64,000 bases of DNA from Ancylostoma caninum (GCA_037903475.1 JBAJFG010000276.1:1-64000); one strand, 5' to 3'; positions 1 to 10,655 are shown, counted from the stretch's first letter. A program made the numbers and translations. The notes: a model not told the origin generated them from the sequence alone.

Positions 1-198
1 CTTGAAAATCGACGTTATCGTGCTTCTGTACTCGGTGTGCACCTAGTGATGTGGATTTTCTGCAATTTTGTTTCGAATTTGAATAAACTGACTACTAATC
101 TCACGTGCAGTTGTACATAAAACAATACGAAATTCAAGCTGTGAGAATGATGCTCCGGCGCCCAATAAGAGCAAAATTTCCGTGGATGCTGCCTTTAA
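1..198 (+). repeat. Right end of an AGGCAGC/TTAA foldback element
   Basis: The sequence ends at 188-194 in GCTGCCT followed by TTAA (195-198), the right terminus shared by the foldbacks at 1181-1606, 12232-12694 and 50333-50940. The preceding AAATTTCCGTG also matches the right arm of the 1181-1606 copy. The left end would lie outside the window or is degraded. Only the terminal ~40 bp can be supported; the rest of 1-150 has no recognisable content. Confidence 0.45.
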
Positions 199-204
199 AG
201 GGGT

Positions 205-420
205 TTCGGTCCTCTTTTAGTCATGTCAAGACATGTTAACTTCTGATTATGACCGGGAGTTGTTTACACCCCTGTTGAAATGACTGAGATTATGATGTGA
301 TCACAAGATCTTGTGAAAGGGAAGATACGGGTAGGATGCCATTAGAACGAAGAGGAGCCAGACGGACATAGAGTGGCACGGATGATAGGTGCGCTGACAA
401 GGAGGAGAATGGGGCGGGCA
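205..420 (+). mobile_element. Helitron 5'-region fragment (subfamily 2)
   Basis: This stretch parallels 28250-28440 and 56900-57070: a 'GGTTTCGG..' segment, a CATGT..ACATGTTAA segment, TTGTTT..CACCCC, 'TGACTGAGATTATG', then AACGAAGAGGAG followed by the GGCACGGATGA-type tail that precedes the minisatellite in intact copies. Neither terminus is present. It is a degraded internal fragment of the Helitron family described elsewhere in this window. Confidence 0.5.
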
Positions 421-929
421 TATCGTCGCATTTTGTGTAATATATCGGAATCAGCTGTCCGGTAGGTCCAGTTTTTTTAACATCCAGGATGTGGTCGGTA
501 AGAGGTACAGCAATACAAGAGCATACAAGAGCGTATGCTAGAGGTGTGGATCAGACTAGAGATGGGGGATACTTTCGATGGGTCGACTTGCGTCTCATGG
601 CATAAGGCTGCTTTTGGCTGTGTTAAGTCTACTGTTCGCAATGTGCGGATGCGCTATTACTCCCGGTTTCTACCTCCTCGGGATCAACTATTAGATCATG
701 AGAGAAATTGCGTCATTGCTCATGAAGAATTTCCACGAGTAGTTACCAAAATGATCCAGCTTCTCCACAATAACACATTTTCTTTCCAATGACGGGACCT
801 CTTTGTACCTAGGCCGTGCATCTTTTCTTCTTTTGTGGATAGCAATCTTAATTATAAATCTTAAGTCTTACACGGTCCGAAGTAAAATAACTGTAACTGT
901 CACTCCAATCAAATGAACGAACCTTGCAG
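421..929. other. Unassigned stretch
   Basis: An 85-codon open frame at 535-792 (+) exists, but it has no recognisable domain, no convincing splice context and no homologue I can name, so it is not called as a gene. No repeat elsewhere in the window matches this stretch. Confidence 0.4.
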
Positions 930-1098
930 GAAATCTCTTCTCCTTCAATTTCTTCTGGTGGATCGAAATTGATTTCTATCTGTGTTGGCGACACCCATGT
1001 AAAGTTCAATCCGCCAGCTGAAGTGAGGAAAATTGATACAATGAATTCTTCGAAGAACGCCAAACGAGTGACAGTAAGCATAAAATTCACCTCTCAAG
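930..1098 (+). CDS. Possible exon with major sperm protein (MSP)-like domain
   Basis: An open + strand segment is bounded by an acceptor (CTTGCAG, AG at 928-929) and a donor (CAAG|GTACAAG, GT at 1099-1100). The translation contains FNPPAEVRKIDTMNSSKNAK followed by RV and IKFT. That order (aromatic-x-PPA, NSS, then KRV..IK.T) is the layout of the N-terminal half of MSP domains, which nematodes use in sperm motility proteins and small cytosolic proteins. Only about 56 codons are visible, and the C-terminal half of an MSP domain (~110 aa) was not found nearby. The segment between the PPA and NSS strings seems a few residues short. It could be a single exon or a pseudogene fragment. The opposite strand is also open here, so the call rests on the motif. 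Confidence 0.4.
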
Positions 1099-1180
1099 GT
1101 ACAAGCCATTCAAGCTTGGGCATGAAATGTACGTTTACATAGCACCAAAATCAAAGTGTGCGGGAAGACATTCGTCTTGA

Positions 1181-1606
1181 AGGCAGCAGTCACGGAAATT
1201 TCCACAGGAAGTCGCTTACTGTGTAGCCGACCGCTGGACAATCACAAGAGTAATTCGAACACAGCGAATAGAGGCCTTCCTCCGAAGATAGTGCCGTAGA
1301 CACATCTGCCGCTCGGGGCAAAAGGGATTGCTTCGCTTCAGATAACGCCATCGGTGTGCGTATGTAGTTTAGCGCAGGGTTTTTTTTTGTGGAATACGCA
1401 CCAGTTGCAGGGCTTCGTGGCGGCACCCATCATGGAACACTCGCCCGCCCACGAACACTCGTCCGGACGCACATGAAATAGCGCCATCATTTTCTGTGTT
1501 TTCCGCGAGTTTCACGCTACGTCATCATTGTCGATGAGTTCGTCGTCCTCAAAAACCCCGAAATACCGCGAAATTTTCAACGCGGAAATTTCCGTGAGTG
1601 CTGCCT
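1181..1606. mobile_element. Foldback element, AGGCAGC termini, TTAA flank
   Basis: The left end reads AGGCAGCA(G)TCACGGAAATTTCC and the right end GGAAATTTCCGTGAGTGCTGCCT, forming terminal inverted repeats of about 25 bp. The flanks are TTGA (1177-1180, one change from TTAA) and TTAA (1607-1610). The interior has no coding capacity I can recognise. Termini and target site match the elements at 12232-12694 and 50333-50940, although the interiors differ. Confidence 0.65.
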
Positions 1607-1612
1607 TTAACC

Positions 1613-1840
1613 CAACTTTGATGGTCCTACTTTGTACAGGAAAAGGTTGAAGGACTCAGACTAGAAATCCTCTGTGGTTATAGATGTCCTCTCCTTCAGG
1701 AGCGTTTGTATTTCATATATGAGGAAGGAAAATAAGATGAATAAATTGGATAAGATAATTTTCCTTATAAGGAAAATCCTTTTTCCTTATAAGGAAAAAG
1801 AATCACTGCTATAAGCATGATATGGAGAGAACTCTGAAGT
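1613..1840. other. Unassigned stretch with paired short palindromes
   Basis: No coding signal. It holds two perfect palindromes a few bases apart, TTTTCCTTATAAGGAAAA (759-776 of the 1 kb line, i.e. 1759-1776) and a 20-bp version at 1780-1799. Confidence 0.5.
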
Positions 1841-1844
1841 TAAT

Positions 1845-2013
1845 TGGCGATACATTTGGCGAGATTTGTTTGGCAATCTCGCAAACGAGCTTGCCAACTA
1901 CCTAGGCAAACGAAGCATGTCAAATATATTGCCAAACAAGAAGTCCCGTTAAATGTATCGCCATGCAAAGCTTGCTATTTATGTCGCCAAACAAACCTTG
2001 CTAATTGTATCGT
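1845..2013. repeat. Dispersed repeat with degenerate 'AAATGTATYGCC AAACAA' motif
   Basis: Short degenerate direct repeats of the type TTGCCAAACAA / AAATGTATCGCC occur here. The whole block is homologous to 5029-5187 (same order, including TTGCCAACTACCTAGGCAAA) and partly to 41560-41635. No open frame of note. Function unknown; probably part of a longer decayed transposon. Confidence 0.6.
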
Positions 2014-2024
2014 TAAACATATTA

Positions 2025-2165
2025 TCAAATGCTCAAAAATTTTGATATCATCAAGAATCGTGCCATGATACCAATCTTTGGAGTCCACTGCCTTACAAGC
2101 TGAGCCATCCGAGTCCACACCGCCGATAGCTAAACCTCCAACTAAGAATGAAGTAAACGTCTTAT
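2025..2165. repeat. Dispersed repeat also found at 37075-37180
   Basis: The block containing GCCAT.ATA.CAATCTT.GGAGTCC and ending AAGAATGAA.T.AACGT matches 37075-37180. In both places it sits directly beside the 3' side of a Helitron copy. It may belong to a larger element into which Helitrons insert, or be carried with them. Confidence 0.5.
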
Positions 2166-2179
2166 CAAAACACCCGTAA

Positions 2180-2492
2180 AACATATCGCCTCCCCCACTT
2201 TTCGGCGCCAGCGCACCCTTATCACAGTGTGGACCCGTCCCACCCCCACTCTTGGCCGCTGGCGCAGCCCTTCTATATTGACTCCATTGACGGAACCGTT
2301 GCACATTGTCCGACCTTCTCCTCCATCTCATCCCAACCCCACTCAACCATACCACACCTATTCTTAGGCTTTTATATGATCTCACAATCACGATCACTGA
2401 CCAATTGTAGGATTTGAACGGTGCCACACACATACATACTTACACTTACATACAGACAGACATGAAAACAGACTAAGCCCGTTATTATAAGT
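2180..2492 (-). mobile_element. Helitron copy, 5' half (subfamily 1)
   Basis: On the - strand it begins ACTTATAATAACGGGC (ending at + 2492) and continues through the conserved CTGTCTGTATGTAAG block, a TATA-like CTTTTATATGATC (+ orientation near 2368) and two degenerate minisatellite units (2185-2270). The hairpin-bearing 3' end is missing on the left side. It is paired head-to-head with the copy starting at 2990, with a hAT-like MITE and TA repeats between them. Confidence 0.7.
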
Positions 2493-2494
2493 AT

Positions 2495-2667
2495 ATAGTC
2501 ATATATATATATATGTATGTATAAATATATATATACATATGTATAAATATATATATGTATATATATACATAGTATATATATATGTATATATATATTTCAT
2601 TCCGATCTGCGAATCTAGCCCTTGAGCTTCCATTGTGAGTTCTAATATATATATATATATATATATA
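2495..2667. repeat. TA-rich microsatellite
   Basis: Runs of (TA)n with interspersed GTA/CAT, interrupted by a short unique piece at about 2600-2642. A simple-sequence tract hosting the MITE that follows. Confidence 0.8.
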
Positions 2668-2668
2668 C

Positions 2669-2939
2669 CAGTGGGGGACGCAGAAAGTGGGCGTGAGGGG
2701 GAGGGGCGTGGGGAAAAAAGTGGGGTCTCCGCCGTTTTGGGGACCCAGACGGAAAATAAAATTAATAAAAACATTAATTATAATAATAAATGATTAATAA
2801 AAATTATTAAAAATAATAATAAAAATAAACAATTAAAAATAAACTAACACAAGATTTTTATTTGTATTGTAAAGTAATTTCGAAAATTTGGCGACCCATT
2901 CTCGGGGGGGGGCGCGCCCCCCCCCTGCGTCCGCCACTG
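2669..2939. mobile_element. hAT-like MITE, TIR CAGTGGCGGACGCAGG
   Basis: The left end reads CAGTGGGGGACGCAG and the right end CTGCGTCCGCCACTG, so the terminal inverted repeats are ~15 bp. The interior is AT-rich (AATAATAAT-type) and non-coding. CAGTG-starting TIRs are typical of hAT superfamily MITEs. Insertion into a TA microsatellite hides the 8-bp target duplication. Related copies are at 19778-19984 and, as a fragment, 22152-22207. Confidence 0.65.
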
Positions 2940-2989
2940 ATATATATATATATATCTTATATAAATCATGGTAGTGCAATATATATATA
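2940..2989. repeat. TA microsatellite
   Basis: (TA)n tract directly left of the Helitron 5' terminus at 2990; continuation of the tract interrupted by the MITE. Confidence 0.8.
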
Positions 2990-3420
2990 TCATGACTTAT
3001 AATAACGGGCTTAGTCTGTTTTCATGTCTGTCTGTATGTATGTGTGTCAATCCGTTACGAAATTCTACAATTGGTCAGTGATCGTGATTGTGAGATCATA
3101 TAAAAGCCTAGGAATGGGTGTGGCATGGCTGAGTGGGGTAGGGATGAGATCGGGGAGAAGGTTGGACAATGTGCAACGGGTCCGTCAATGGAGTCAATAC
3201 AGAAGGGCTGCGCCGGCGCCCAGAAGGGGGGAGATGGGTCCACCACTGTGATAAGGGTGCGCCGGCGCGCAGAAGTGGGGGAGAGGGGTCCATCACTGTG
3301 ATAAGGGTGCGCCGGCACGCAGAAGTGGGGGAGAGGGGTCCATCACTGTGATAAGGGTGCGCCGGCACGCAGAAGTGGGGGAGACGGGTCCACCACTGTG
3401 ATCAGGGTGCGCCGGCGCGC
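2990..3420 (+). mobile_element. Helitron copy, 5' half with minisatellite (subfamily 1)
   Basis: It begins TCATGACTTATAATAACGGG right after an A (2989), as expected for a Helitron 5' end. The conserved TCTGTCTGTATGTATG block, TATAAAAG at 3099-3106 and about four 60-bp minisatellite units (GATAAGGGTGCGCCGGC..AGAAGTGGGG) follow. It stops abruptly at 3420, where Gypsy-derived sequence starts, so the 3' hairpin end is absent. Confidence 0.75.
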
Positions 3421-3424
3421 ATTT

Positions 3425-4317
3425 AAATTATGCCAAAGCCGAAAGGACCCGAGTGCATACAGATTCCGAGAACCACTCCAACGACCTGAGATCACGACGA
3501 AACCATGGCAATGGATCCATTCGGACGTCATCGGCCCATTACCTTTGACCTTGGAAGCGTAAAAGTACATCCTTGTATCTGTCGACTCCTTCTCCAAGTA
3601 TGTTGTAGCGAGACCATTGCCCGATCAAAAAACCATTGCACCTGCTCAAACATTCACCACTCGGTTTGTATCAAGATTTGGATTACTAGAGACCATGATC
3701 ACCGTTCAAGAGAGCGCTACATGAGCGACACATTTCGGATACTTCTTTCAATTCTTCACGTCACACACCAAACCAGTACGCCATTTCACCACAAAAGCAA
3801 TGGTCAGGTCGAACGTGTGAACCGGATTCTCCAAGAACGAGTAGCCATCGCGAAGGAACAGCACCGTACACGCATACAACAACGCGGAGAACGCATCAAC
3901 TAAATACTCGCCATATTTCTTGGTATGGACGAGAACCGACTAACATCTTCCAGCTCGCCGTTCAGTTACAACGAAGAAGATTGTTGACGCTGAGGACTAC
4001 TTTAGCCACCTCACCAATCAATCACTGTTCACCACAACGTGAGAGTAAACGTTGCCATAGCACAAAATCAGCAAAAACACCACTACGACCTGCGGAAACG
4101 AACCAAGAAAGCCGGCTACCAGATTGGACAAAATATATGGATAAGGCGAGAAGGAAACTGTAAGATCTCACCACGATTCGAAGGACCCTTCCCCATTCTG
4201 GATATTCAATACCCGAGTAATATCGTTAAGGACGGATGCCGAGAACGAACCATCCATATAAATCGTACAGAGCCGTTCATCAACGACACGGGCACCAATC
4301 AATATGAGGAAGGATAA
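3425..4317 (+). pseudogene. Gypsy-type LTR retrotransposon integrase remnant
   Basis: A decayed integrase is spread over several frames. HSDVIGPLP with a nearby KYILVSVDSFSKYVVARPLP (about 3510-3625) is the first part of the DDE core, with an in-frame stop between them. TSTPFHHKSNGQVERVNRIL (about 3772-3831) is the region ending in the catalytic Glu. Near 4085-4270 the C-terminal part reads YDLRKRTKKAGYQIGQNIWI, then a GPFPI block like the GPY/F module. No protease, RT or LTRs are recognisable. Stops and frameshifts make it non-functional. Confidence 0.75.
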
Positions 4318-5028
4318 AGAGGCCAACTCCACGGAGAGAGAAAAAAACGAAAATGAAAAAAAGACGATATAGTGAATAGCTGGCGGTGGCAAAAATTTGC
4401 CAATTAAGCTTCCTTCGCTCCGCGAACAAGAGCAGCTCATGCTATTAGGTTGTAACATAAGTTTTCACTATTGTGAACTCTTCGATGAAAATTTCTATAG
4501 GAAATCAAATAACAACAGATACAAATCGAAGTATGGGCCGCAGAAGTCGCTGGACTTTTGCTGTTTTCACAGCAACAGCTCGAATCCTCTGTCTCAGAGA
4601 TCCGAGGAGTAAGAGACAAAGAACTGAGTAAGGCAGTGCTAGAGGTCATTGATTTTGGCACATCATTTCTCGCTCAACAGACATTCTTGTGTTCCGATAA
4701 CAGGCGCTTTGTTAGAGCTAAATATGCGCTACATAATGTGCAATTAAACATTCCACTGCGAGCTCTTCGCTTTTCCAGAGAATTTAACCAACAAAATTAA
4801 GGAGCCCACAGCGTGGCAAAATAGTTTGATCTGCACAGAGCGGTTGGAACTTGTCTCAACCTTCCACGGTATCTGCAAACGATCGATGTTTGTAGCCATA
4901 GTGTGAGAAATCCCACTTCAGTTCGCTTGAACTCCAGAGAGAAAAACGACAATTGGTTACAAAGCTTGGTGTCTGGGCCTGATGCCCCTCGACAAAACAA
5001 TGGGGAGACCTTGATGTTCATTTATAAC
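4318..5028. other. Unassigned stretch after the Gypsy remnant
   Basis: Several short open frames overlap on both strands, but none shows a domain or splice context. It may contain the decayed 3' end or LTR of the Gypsy element; no second LTR copy is visible to test this. Confidence 0.4.
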
Positions 5029-5187
5029 ACATTTGGCGAGATTTGTTCGGCTACCTTGCAGACGAGCTTGCCAACTACCTAGGCAAACGAAGCTTGTCAA
5101 ATGCATTGCCAAACAAGAAGTCCCGTAAAATGTATTGCCAAACAAAACTCGTCAAATGTATCGTCACGCAAAACTTGCCATTCGTGT
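5029..5187. repeat. Dispersed repeat (second copy of 1845-2013)
   Basis: Same order of TTTGGCGAGATTTGTT, GACGAGCTTGCCAACTACC, CCAAACAAGAAGTCCCGT and AAATGTATCG blocks as at 1845-2013. The giant foldback starts immediately to its right (5188). Confidence 0.65.
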
Positions 5188-7246
5188 CAGGGCGCAGCAT
5201 TGGGTGGTCATTGACCACCAGGACTTAGTAGAGTCCTGCAGATTCAGGGGGCTTAGCACCAATGTGCGGGGCGTAGCACCAACCTCTAACCGCCTACTGG
5301 TGTTAGACACAAGCAGATTTCAGAGAGGCACGTCACGAGGATAATCAAAATCGTGGCTCATTGTCGCTCACAGATCACTGTCGTTCAACCATTTACTCCT
5401 CCTCTGGCGCGCTCCGGTGATAATCAAGTGTTGCCCAACCCGTAGAAGACGTATCACGTTGGAATCTTGGCTGTAGATGCGCACTATACCAGCAAGTAAT
5501 CCCCCCAAAGTGGCACTTCGTTTCTGAGAAACCGTCTCTGTTTTCGAAAAAAAATTCAGAAATGGTCAAAAAGTGGTTTTCACCATAAATGACGGTTTAT
5601 TTCAAAAACGAAGACGGTTTCTCAAAAACGAAAATGCAACTTTGGGAAAGAGTTGACACCACCTAGGGGCATTTCTTACAGTTGACAGTGCATCGGAACA
5701 CTTCTTCAAACGAGAGAAGTTTCCTGGAAAAGATCCGGGTTAGGGAAAAACGCGCTCCAATGACAATTTCTCGTATCTGACAGGTTCTATAACAAGTTTC
5801 AACGAGTTCTAGCGGGATCAAACAGCTCCGTACTGGGATCCTTTTTTCGAGGATTTTGTCTTGAATTTGAGATGATTTAGGCTTTCTTCGCTAAATGGTA
5901 CGCATTTCTTGCTGAAACATCATTCATCGTCTTCAATAACGGCTAGTTAAGTCACTTTTTTTAGTGCTACCTTCTCTTCCTGAAAGAAGCATAATATGTA
6001 AATAGGTACTTAGTAGCTCATTTTGAAATCGGATTGGGCTTGCAGGGGACGTCAATCACGATCAGTATTCGTGTCAAGTCAACCGCGGTTGGTGTCAACC
6101 GCGTGTCAAGTCAACCGCGCGCGAATTTTCGGCGCGGCACGCGCGTACGCAGCTTCAATCCATAGATTCGTTTCCACACCCTAAACGGGAGCAGGCAGCG
6201 TAGGTAGTGCGCGCACCGACTGGCAATTGCAGGTAAGCCACGGTCAGTGTTTGAGTGGCAGCAACCAACTGCTACCTAATGACCCGCTGCGGCCGCAGCA
6301 CCCGGCCAGCCCACCGCACCGCATGGTGTAGCGCGCCATTCCGTGGGAATACTGATCGTGATTGACGTCCCCTGCAAGCCCAATCCGATTTCAAAATGAG
6401 CTACTAAGTACCTATTTACATATTATGCTTCTTTCAGGAAAAGAAGGTAGCACTAAAAAAAGTGACTTAACTAGCCGTTATTGAAGACGATGAATGATGT
6501 TTCAGCAAGAAATGCGTACCATTTAGCGAAGAAAGCCTAAATCATCTCAAATTCAAGACAAAATCCTCGAAAAAAGGATCCCAGTACGGAGCTGTTTGAT
6601 CCCGCTAGAACTCGTTGAAACTTGTTATAGAACCTGTCAGATACGAGAAATTGTCATTGGAGCGTGGTTTTTTCTCTCAAACCCGGAACTTTCCCAGGAA
6701 ATTTCTCTCGTTTGAGAAAGTGTTCCGATACGCTGTCAACTCCAAGAAATGCGCTTAGGTGGTACCAACTCTCCGCCAAAGTGGCATCTTTTGTTTTTGA
6801 GAAACCGTCTTCGTTTTTGAAAAAAATCGTCATTAATGGTCAAAAAATGGTCAAAACCACTTTTTGACCATTAATGACGGTTTTTCTCAAAAACGAAGGC
6901 GGTTTCTCAAAAACGAACGGTACCCCTTTCGGGGGATATTCGTTGGCATAGTGCGCATCTACAGTCAAAATTCCAAGATGATACGTCTCCTACAGGTTGA
7001 GCAACACCTGATTATCACTGGAGCGCACCAGAATGCAGGGTAGGGAAGGAGTAAAATGTTGAACAACGGTGGTCTTCAGCCACGAGTTTGATGATCCTCC
7101 AGACGTGCATCTCTGAAATCTGCTTGTCTCTAACATCAGTAGACGGTTAGCGGTTGGCTACGCCCCGGACACTGGTGCTAAGCCCCCTGAATCTGCAGGA
7201 CGCTACTAAGTCCTGGTGGTCAATGACCACCTGGTGCTGCGCCCTG
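5188..7246. mobile_element. Giant foldback element (2.06-kb inverted repeat)
   Basis: The left arm (5188-6070) and right arm (6347-7246) are imperfect reverse complements over roughly 0.88-0.9 kb, separated by a 276-bp G+C-rich spacer (6071-6346). Ends read CAGGGCGCAGCA and TGCTGCGCCCTG. Within each arm, further inverted pieces (the AAAACGAAGACGGTTTCTCA block) can fold locally. No transposase-like frame is present, so it must be non-autonomous. CAGGG-type ends fit a hAT origin, but no 8-bp target duplication was found. A solo outer arm occurs at 22825-23113. Confidence 0.8.
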
Positions 7247-7604
7247 TCGGCTATCCTCACAAGGGATTGTCCACGTGACTCACTGCATTGGCAATCTTAT
7301 GAGCTCCGCTTTGGATATGTTAGTGAGCTAGGTCTATAGTACTAAATGGATAGGAACAGACTGGCTGAAGTTTGTCCCTGAAGAATCCTGAAGATTTTTC
7401 CTGAAATAACACTAGCGTGTCAAGGGTGGTCTGAGCTGAAAGCTTCTCCAAGTCTCTACAGACCCGGAAAGAGGTCACTCGACAAACTTGCTGTTATTTA
7501 CGGTAGGTATAGCTCCAGCAAACATACCCACAACACGAGCTGTGATATCGCCCAATCATCGCTGATTGGGGCTCAAAAAATCACGCGCCAATAATTTGTG
7601 CGCA
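7247..7604. other. Unassigned stretch
   Basis: No coding or repeat signal apart from a small hairpin (CCCAAT..ATTGGG near 7550-7570). Confidence 0.4.
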
Positions 7605-8610
7605 CCCTGTAGATGGAACGCGGGTTGGGTATTGTAGTAATCTACAGCTCGCACAGTGATACGAAGGAAATGAAGTCATTGGTAACGGACACGCATTCAT
7701 TGACCAATGATCAATGACTACGAATGACTTCCTTGACTTCATTGGTTATTCATGCTCGGATTCCTGGCGGAAATCCAGAACCCCTCTAATGCCTTTCGCG
7801 CAGTGATGTCTGTCTCATGGATGAGAATCGTGCACATTAAGTCAAAGTCATTGCCGTTGTGTCCTTCTTGTCTATGCTTTCTAACTGCTGATACAAGGCT
7901 CCCTCTTCGTTTACTTGCCAGATGTTCCTTGATAGGAATGCTAAGAACACGGCCAGTTTCCCCAATATATAGAGCTCCGCAATTCAACCAAGTTATTTGA
8001 TGCCTTCGAACAGTCTCCATTCTTTCCGTGCGGTCGGACAATGCAATCTTCCGACATGCACTCCTTGTCGTAAAGTCTGTTACTAACTAGCTGCTTTTTG
8101 ATGTTATCATTAGGTATGTTAACTAAGGTGACATCATTTTGCAGTTGCGCCCGTTTAAGACATCGACGTATGTCTGCAGACATTTCAGACGAATGTTAGG
8201 CAGAGCGTTAGCTTGTTTTCGTGGGTTCTGTGTGGGGTTTCCCTATACCGAGTCCGAAGTCGGGAGGAAGCCATGTACCCGTTGCTGCTCGCAATATTGG
8301 ATGCCATGAGAAATGATTCTTGCCTCTCGGCCTCTCCAGTGCTGATGTAGTAGGCAGTTTTAAACATATTTCGTACAACAGCTCGTTTGACGGGTGCTGG
8401 ATGTGCAGACATGGCGTGCAGAAGTATGTTTTTTGAAGTAGCCTTGCGATACCACTTTACTCTGATCGTGCCGCTGGACAGACTTATATAAGTGTTGGGG
8501 TAGGCCAACCAACCATCTTTCGGGGCTTCCCTTGTAAACCGGATATTTTCTGACTGTTCATTGAGAATGGTAAATCTTTCTCATCCGTTTGACGATAAAC
8601 AGAGGCATCC
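7605..8610 (-). pseudogene. Deleted Penelope-like element copy
   Basis: On the - strand it parallels the intact element at 53590-56110. The GIY-YIG region (CGALYIGETGRVLSI), the cysteine cluster before it and the C-terminal end of RT are present. About 0.7 kb of RT, including the YIDD box, is missing at 8586/8587, where the sequence jumps from the equivalent of ~54850 to ~55558. Frameshifts split the rest into pieces at 7739-8041, 7941-8183 and 8185-8508. Similarity stops at about 8610. It cannot produce active enzyme. Confidence 0.85.
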
Positions 8611-8999
8611 CATCTATGGTGTTACTCTATTCACGCATCAGGCCTACTTCTGGTCAACCAAAGAATAAAATTCTATTAGCATTTCTGACGTCTTGGTTAA
8701 CGTTTTCTTCCGAAGTCGAAGTTAATGCTACTTCGAACGACGACGAACTTGCATCCTTGAAATCAGCTGGGAAGGGGTGGAACTGGTCTGAGATCAATCA
8801 ATCGGATACGGTACTGGTGACTGCCAGTGGCGTAAAGGTAACTACTATACGATAGAAGAGCTAAAAGGTCAGTGCGTTCAACGTGTCAGCCAACAAGTCT
8901 GAACCTGCAGGGCAGGTCATATTACCGGCTTATACCAAGAGTGCCCCCCCCCCATCTCCATTTTCCCCCAGATCTTTCCCAAGCCAAGACTTTAGAAAA
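8611..8999. other. Unassigned stretch with a repeat shared with 9420-9560
   Basis: The part at 8840-8960 (AACGTGTCAG.., GGCAGGTCA.ATTA) is similar to 9420-9560 inside the neighbouring Helitron. No gene is supported. Confidence 0.45.
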
Positions 9000-10312
9000 T
9001 CATGACTTATAATAGGGCAATTTATACTGGATGCGCGCGACTGACGCGCGTGCGTCTATATAATGAAGAATAGTGCCCAGTCGCATAGCAGTCGCAGCTC
9101 AGACGCACGCATTAACGGTCTGGCGACAGCCGCGCGGTCTTTTCATCAGGGATGTACATGTCATGTTGACCAGGGTTCATGGAAAATCCCTTGCAAATGG
9201 ATGCGTGCGACTGATGCGCGACTGACGCACGCAGCTAGTACAAATTACCCTAATAACGGGCTTACTCTGTACGTGTGCGTGTGTGTGTTGTGTGTGATGT
9301 GTGTGTGTTTGTTTGTCAGTGTGGAACGAAATTCGAGGGCGTGGCCTAGACCGAAGAAGGGTAAAATGGAGTTGGGTGGGTGGGGGGGGGGCACTTGGTA
9401 TTGGTCGATAACATGACCTGTCTTACACGTTCTGACTTGTGTGCATTCTAGGTAACTGCTGTACGTTAGGAGGGCTAACAAGTTAGAGCTTTCTGGACGT
9501 GTAAACGAGTCAGAACGTGTAGGACAGGTCAGGTTATCGATTTCTGATGGATGGCTCTCCTCAGCTCCATTTTACCACCGAAGAAAATGCTCTACAACGG
9601 GTCCACTGTTGCTGTAGGAGTGCGCCCGGTGAACAAAAGTGAGGAAACGCCTGGAGTCGGGTCCAACGCTGTGATAAGGGTGCGCCGGCGTCCAAAAGTG
9701 GGGAAACGCCTGGAGTCGGGTCCAACGCTGTGATAAGGGTGCGCCGGCGTCCAAAAGTGGGGAAACGCCTGGAGTCGGGTCCAACGGTGTGATAAGGGTG
9801 CGCCGGCTTCCACAAGCAATCCGAATTCGCTAGACGGGTCTATTTCTGCATGAGCGCCCTGTTTCGGCAGACCCTCCTTCCTAAATCATCTGGATGCATT
9901 GTTTCCTTTCGTATCCGTGTTCTCTTCCCATTCCGTTTGTGTCTGAATGAACCACTCCTTCCTTCCCGTTTATATACGTTTATATACACCGGTGGACCCT
10001 TATCACTTGAATTACCACAACAACCAGTTGAGCCTAAATAATTTCAAGATAACATTTGCACTGGATTGGTTACACTCAGTTCTTTAGGGCACTAACTTCG
10101 CTCATATGGAAGAGTATAACTTCGTTCATATGGGGGAAAGCTACCACCTGCGGGATCAAGGGTTTCTCAAGAGAGCGATAGAACTGCGTGGAAGAATGAA
10201 GATTTTATCAATCCATTTACACTTTTGTGTTTGCTTTCAACGTGCAGAAGGCGAGCGAAGTGAGCATCAATAGAAGTCTGGAATTCCGTCGATAGCCGGA
10301 CGGGCAGACTGG
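9000..10312 (+). mobile_element. Helitron copy with both ends (subfamily 1)
   Basis: The 5' end TCATGACTTATAATA follows an A (8999). The 3' end carries the hairpin (AGTCTG..CAGACT outer stem; TCCG..CGGA inner stem) and finishes CTGG (10309-10312) before a T. It includes a (GT)n tract, an internal inverted repeat around 9404-9546, and a four-unit 59-bp minisatellite at 9600-9810. A separate MITE (9015-9250) sits inside the first 15 bp. No Rep/helicase ORF, so it is non-autonomous. Confidence 0.75.
9015..9250. mobile_element. 236-bp MITE inserted in the Helitron 5' terminus
   Basis: Terminal inverted repeats GGGCAATTTATACT / AGTACAAATTACCC are flanked by TAATA on both sides (9010-9014 and 9251-9255). 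Removing the element and one TAATA restores the Helitron consensus ACTTATAATAACGGGC, so this is a clean nested insertion with a 5-bp duplication. The interior has repeated GCGACTGACGCG motifs. A partial copy occurs near 30222-30300. Confidence 0.85.
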
Positions 10313-10655
10313 TTCCTCATTATTTTTGCTAAATCTTCCCTGCTTACCTCATGGAACATGGTTAGGCTATGATCTCTAAATTTGTTAACAAAGCATAGTT
10401 TTTTGTGTCCAGCTCCCTCTTGCGTATAGACGCCTGCGCATTCTTCTGTCCTGCTTAAGCCCATCCCTAGTTTCTCCGAGTCTTTTCATGCAGCAAGAGG
10501 GTCAGCTCGTCTTTGCTACATCTCAGCACTTGTCATCAATTGTATTTATGTAAATCTGTGTAAATCTGAGCTCTTTCATTGCGGGTTAGGATTAGTAGCC
10601 GTATTTATGGTCCGCTAATCTTATTTCTATCGGTGATGGACCTCGACGGTCGTAG
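10313..10655. other. Unassigned stretch
   Basis: No supported gene or repeat. Confidence 0.4.
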
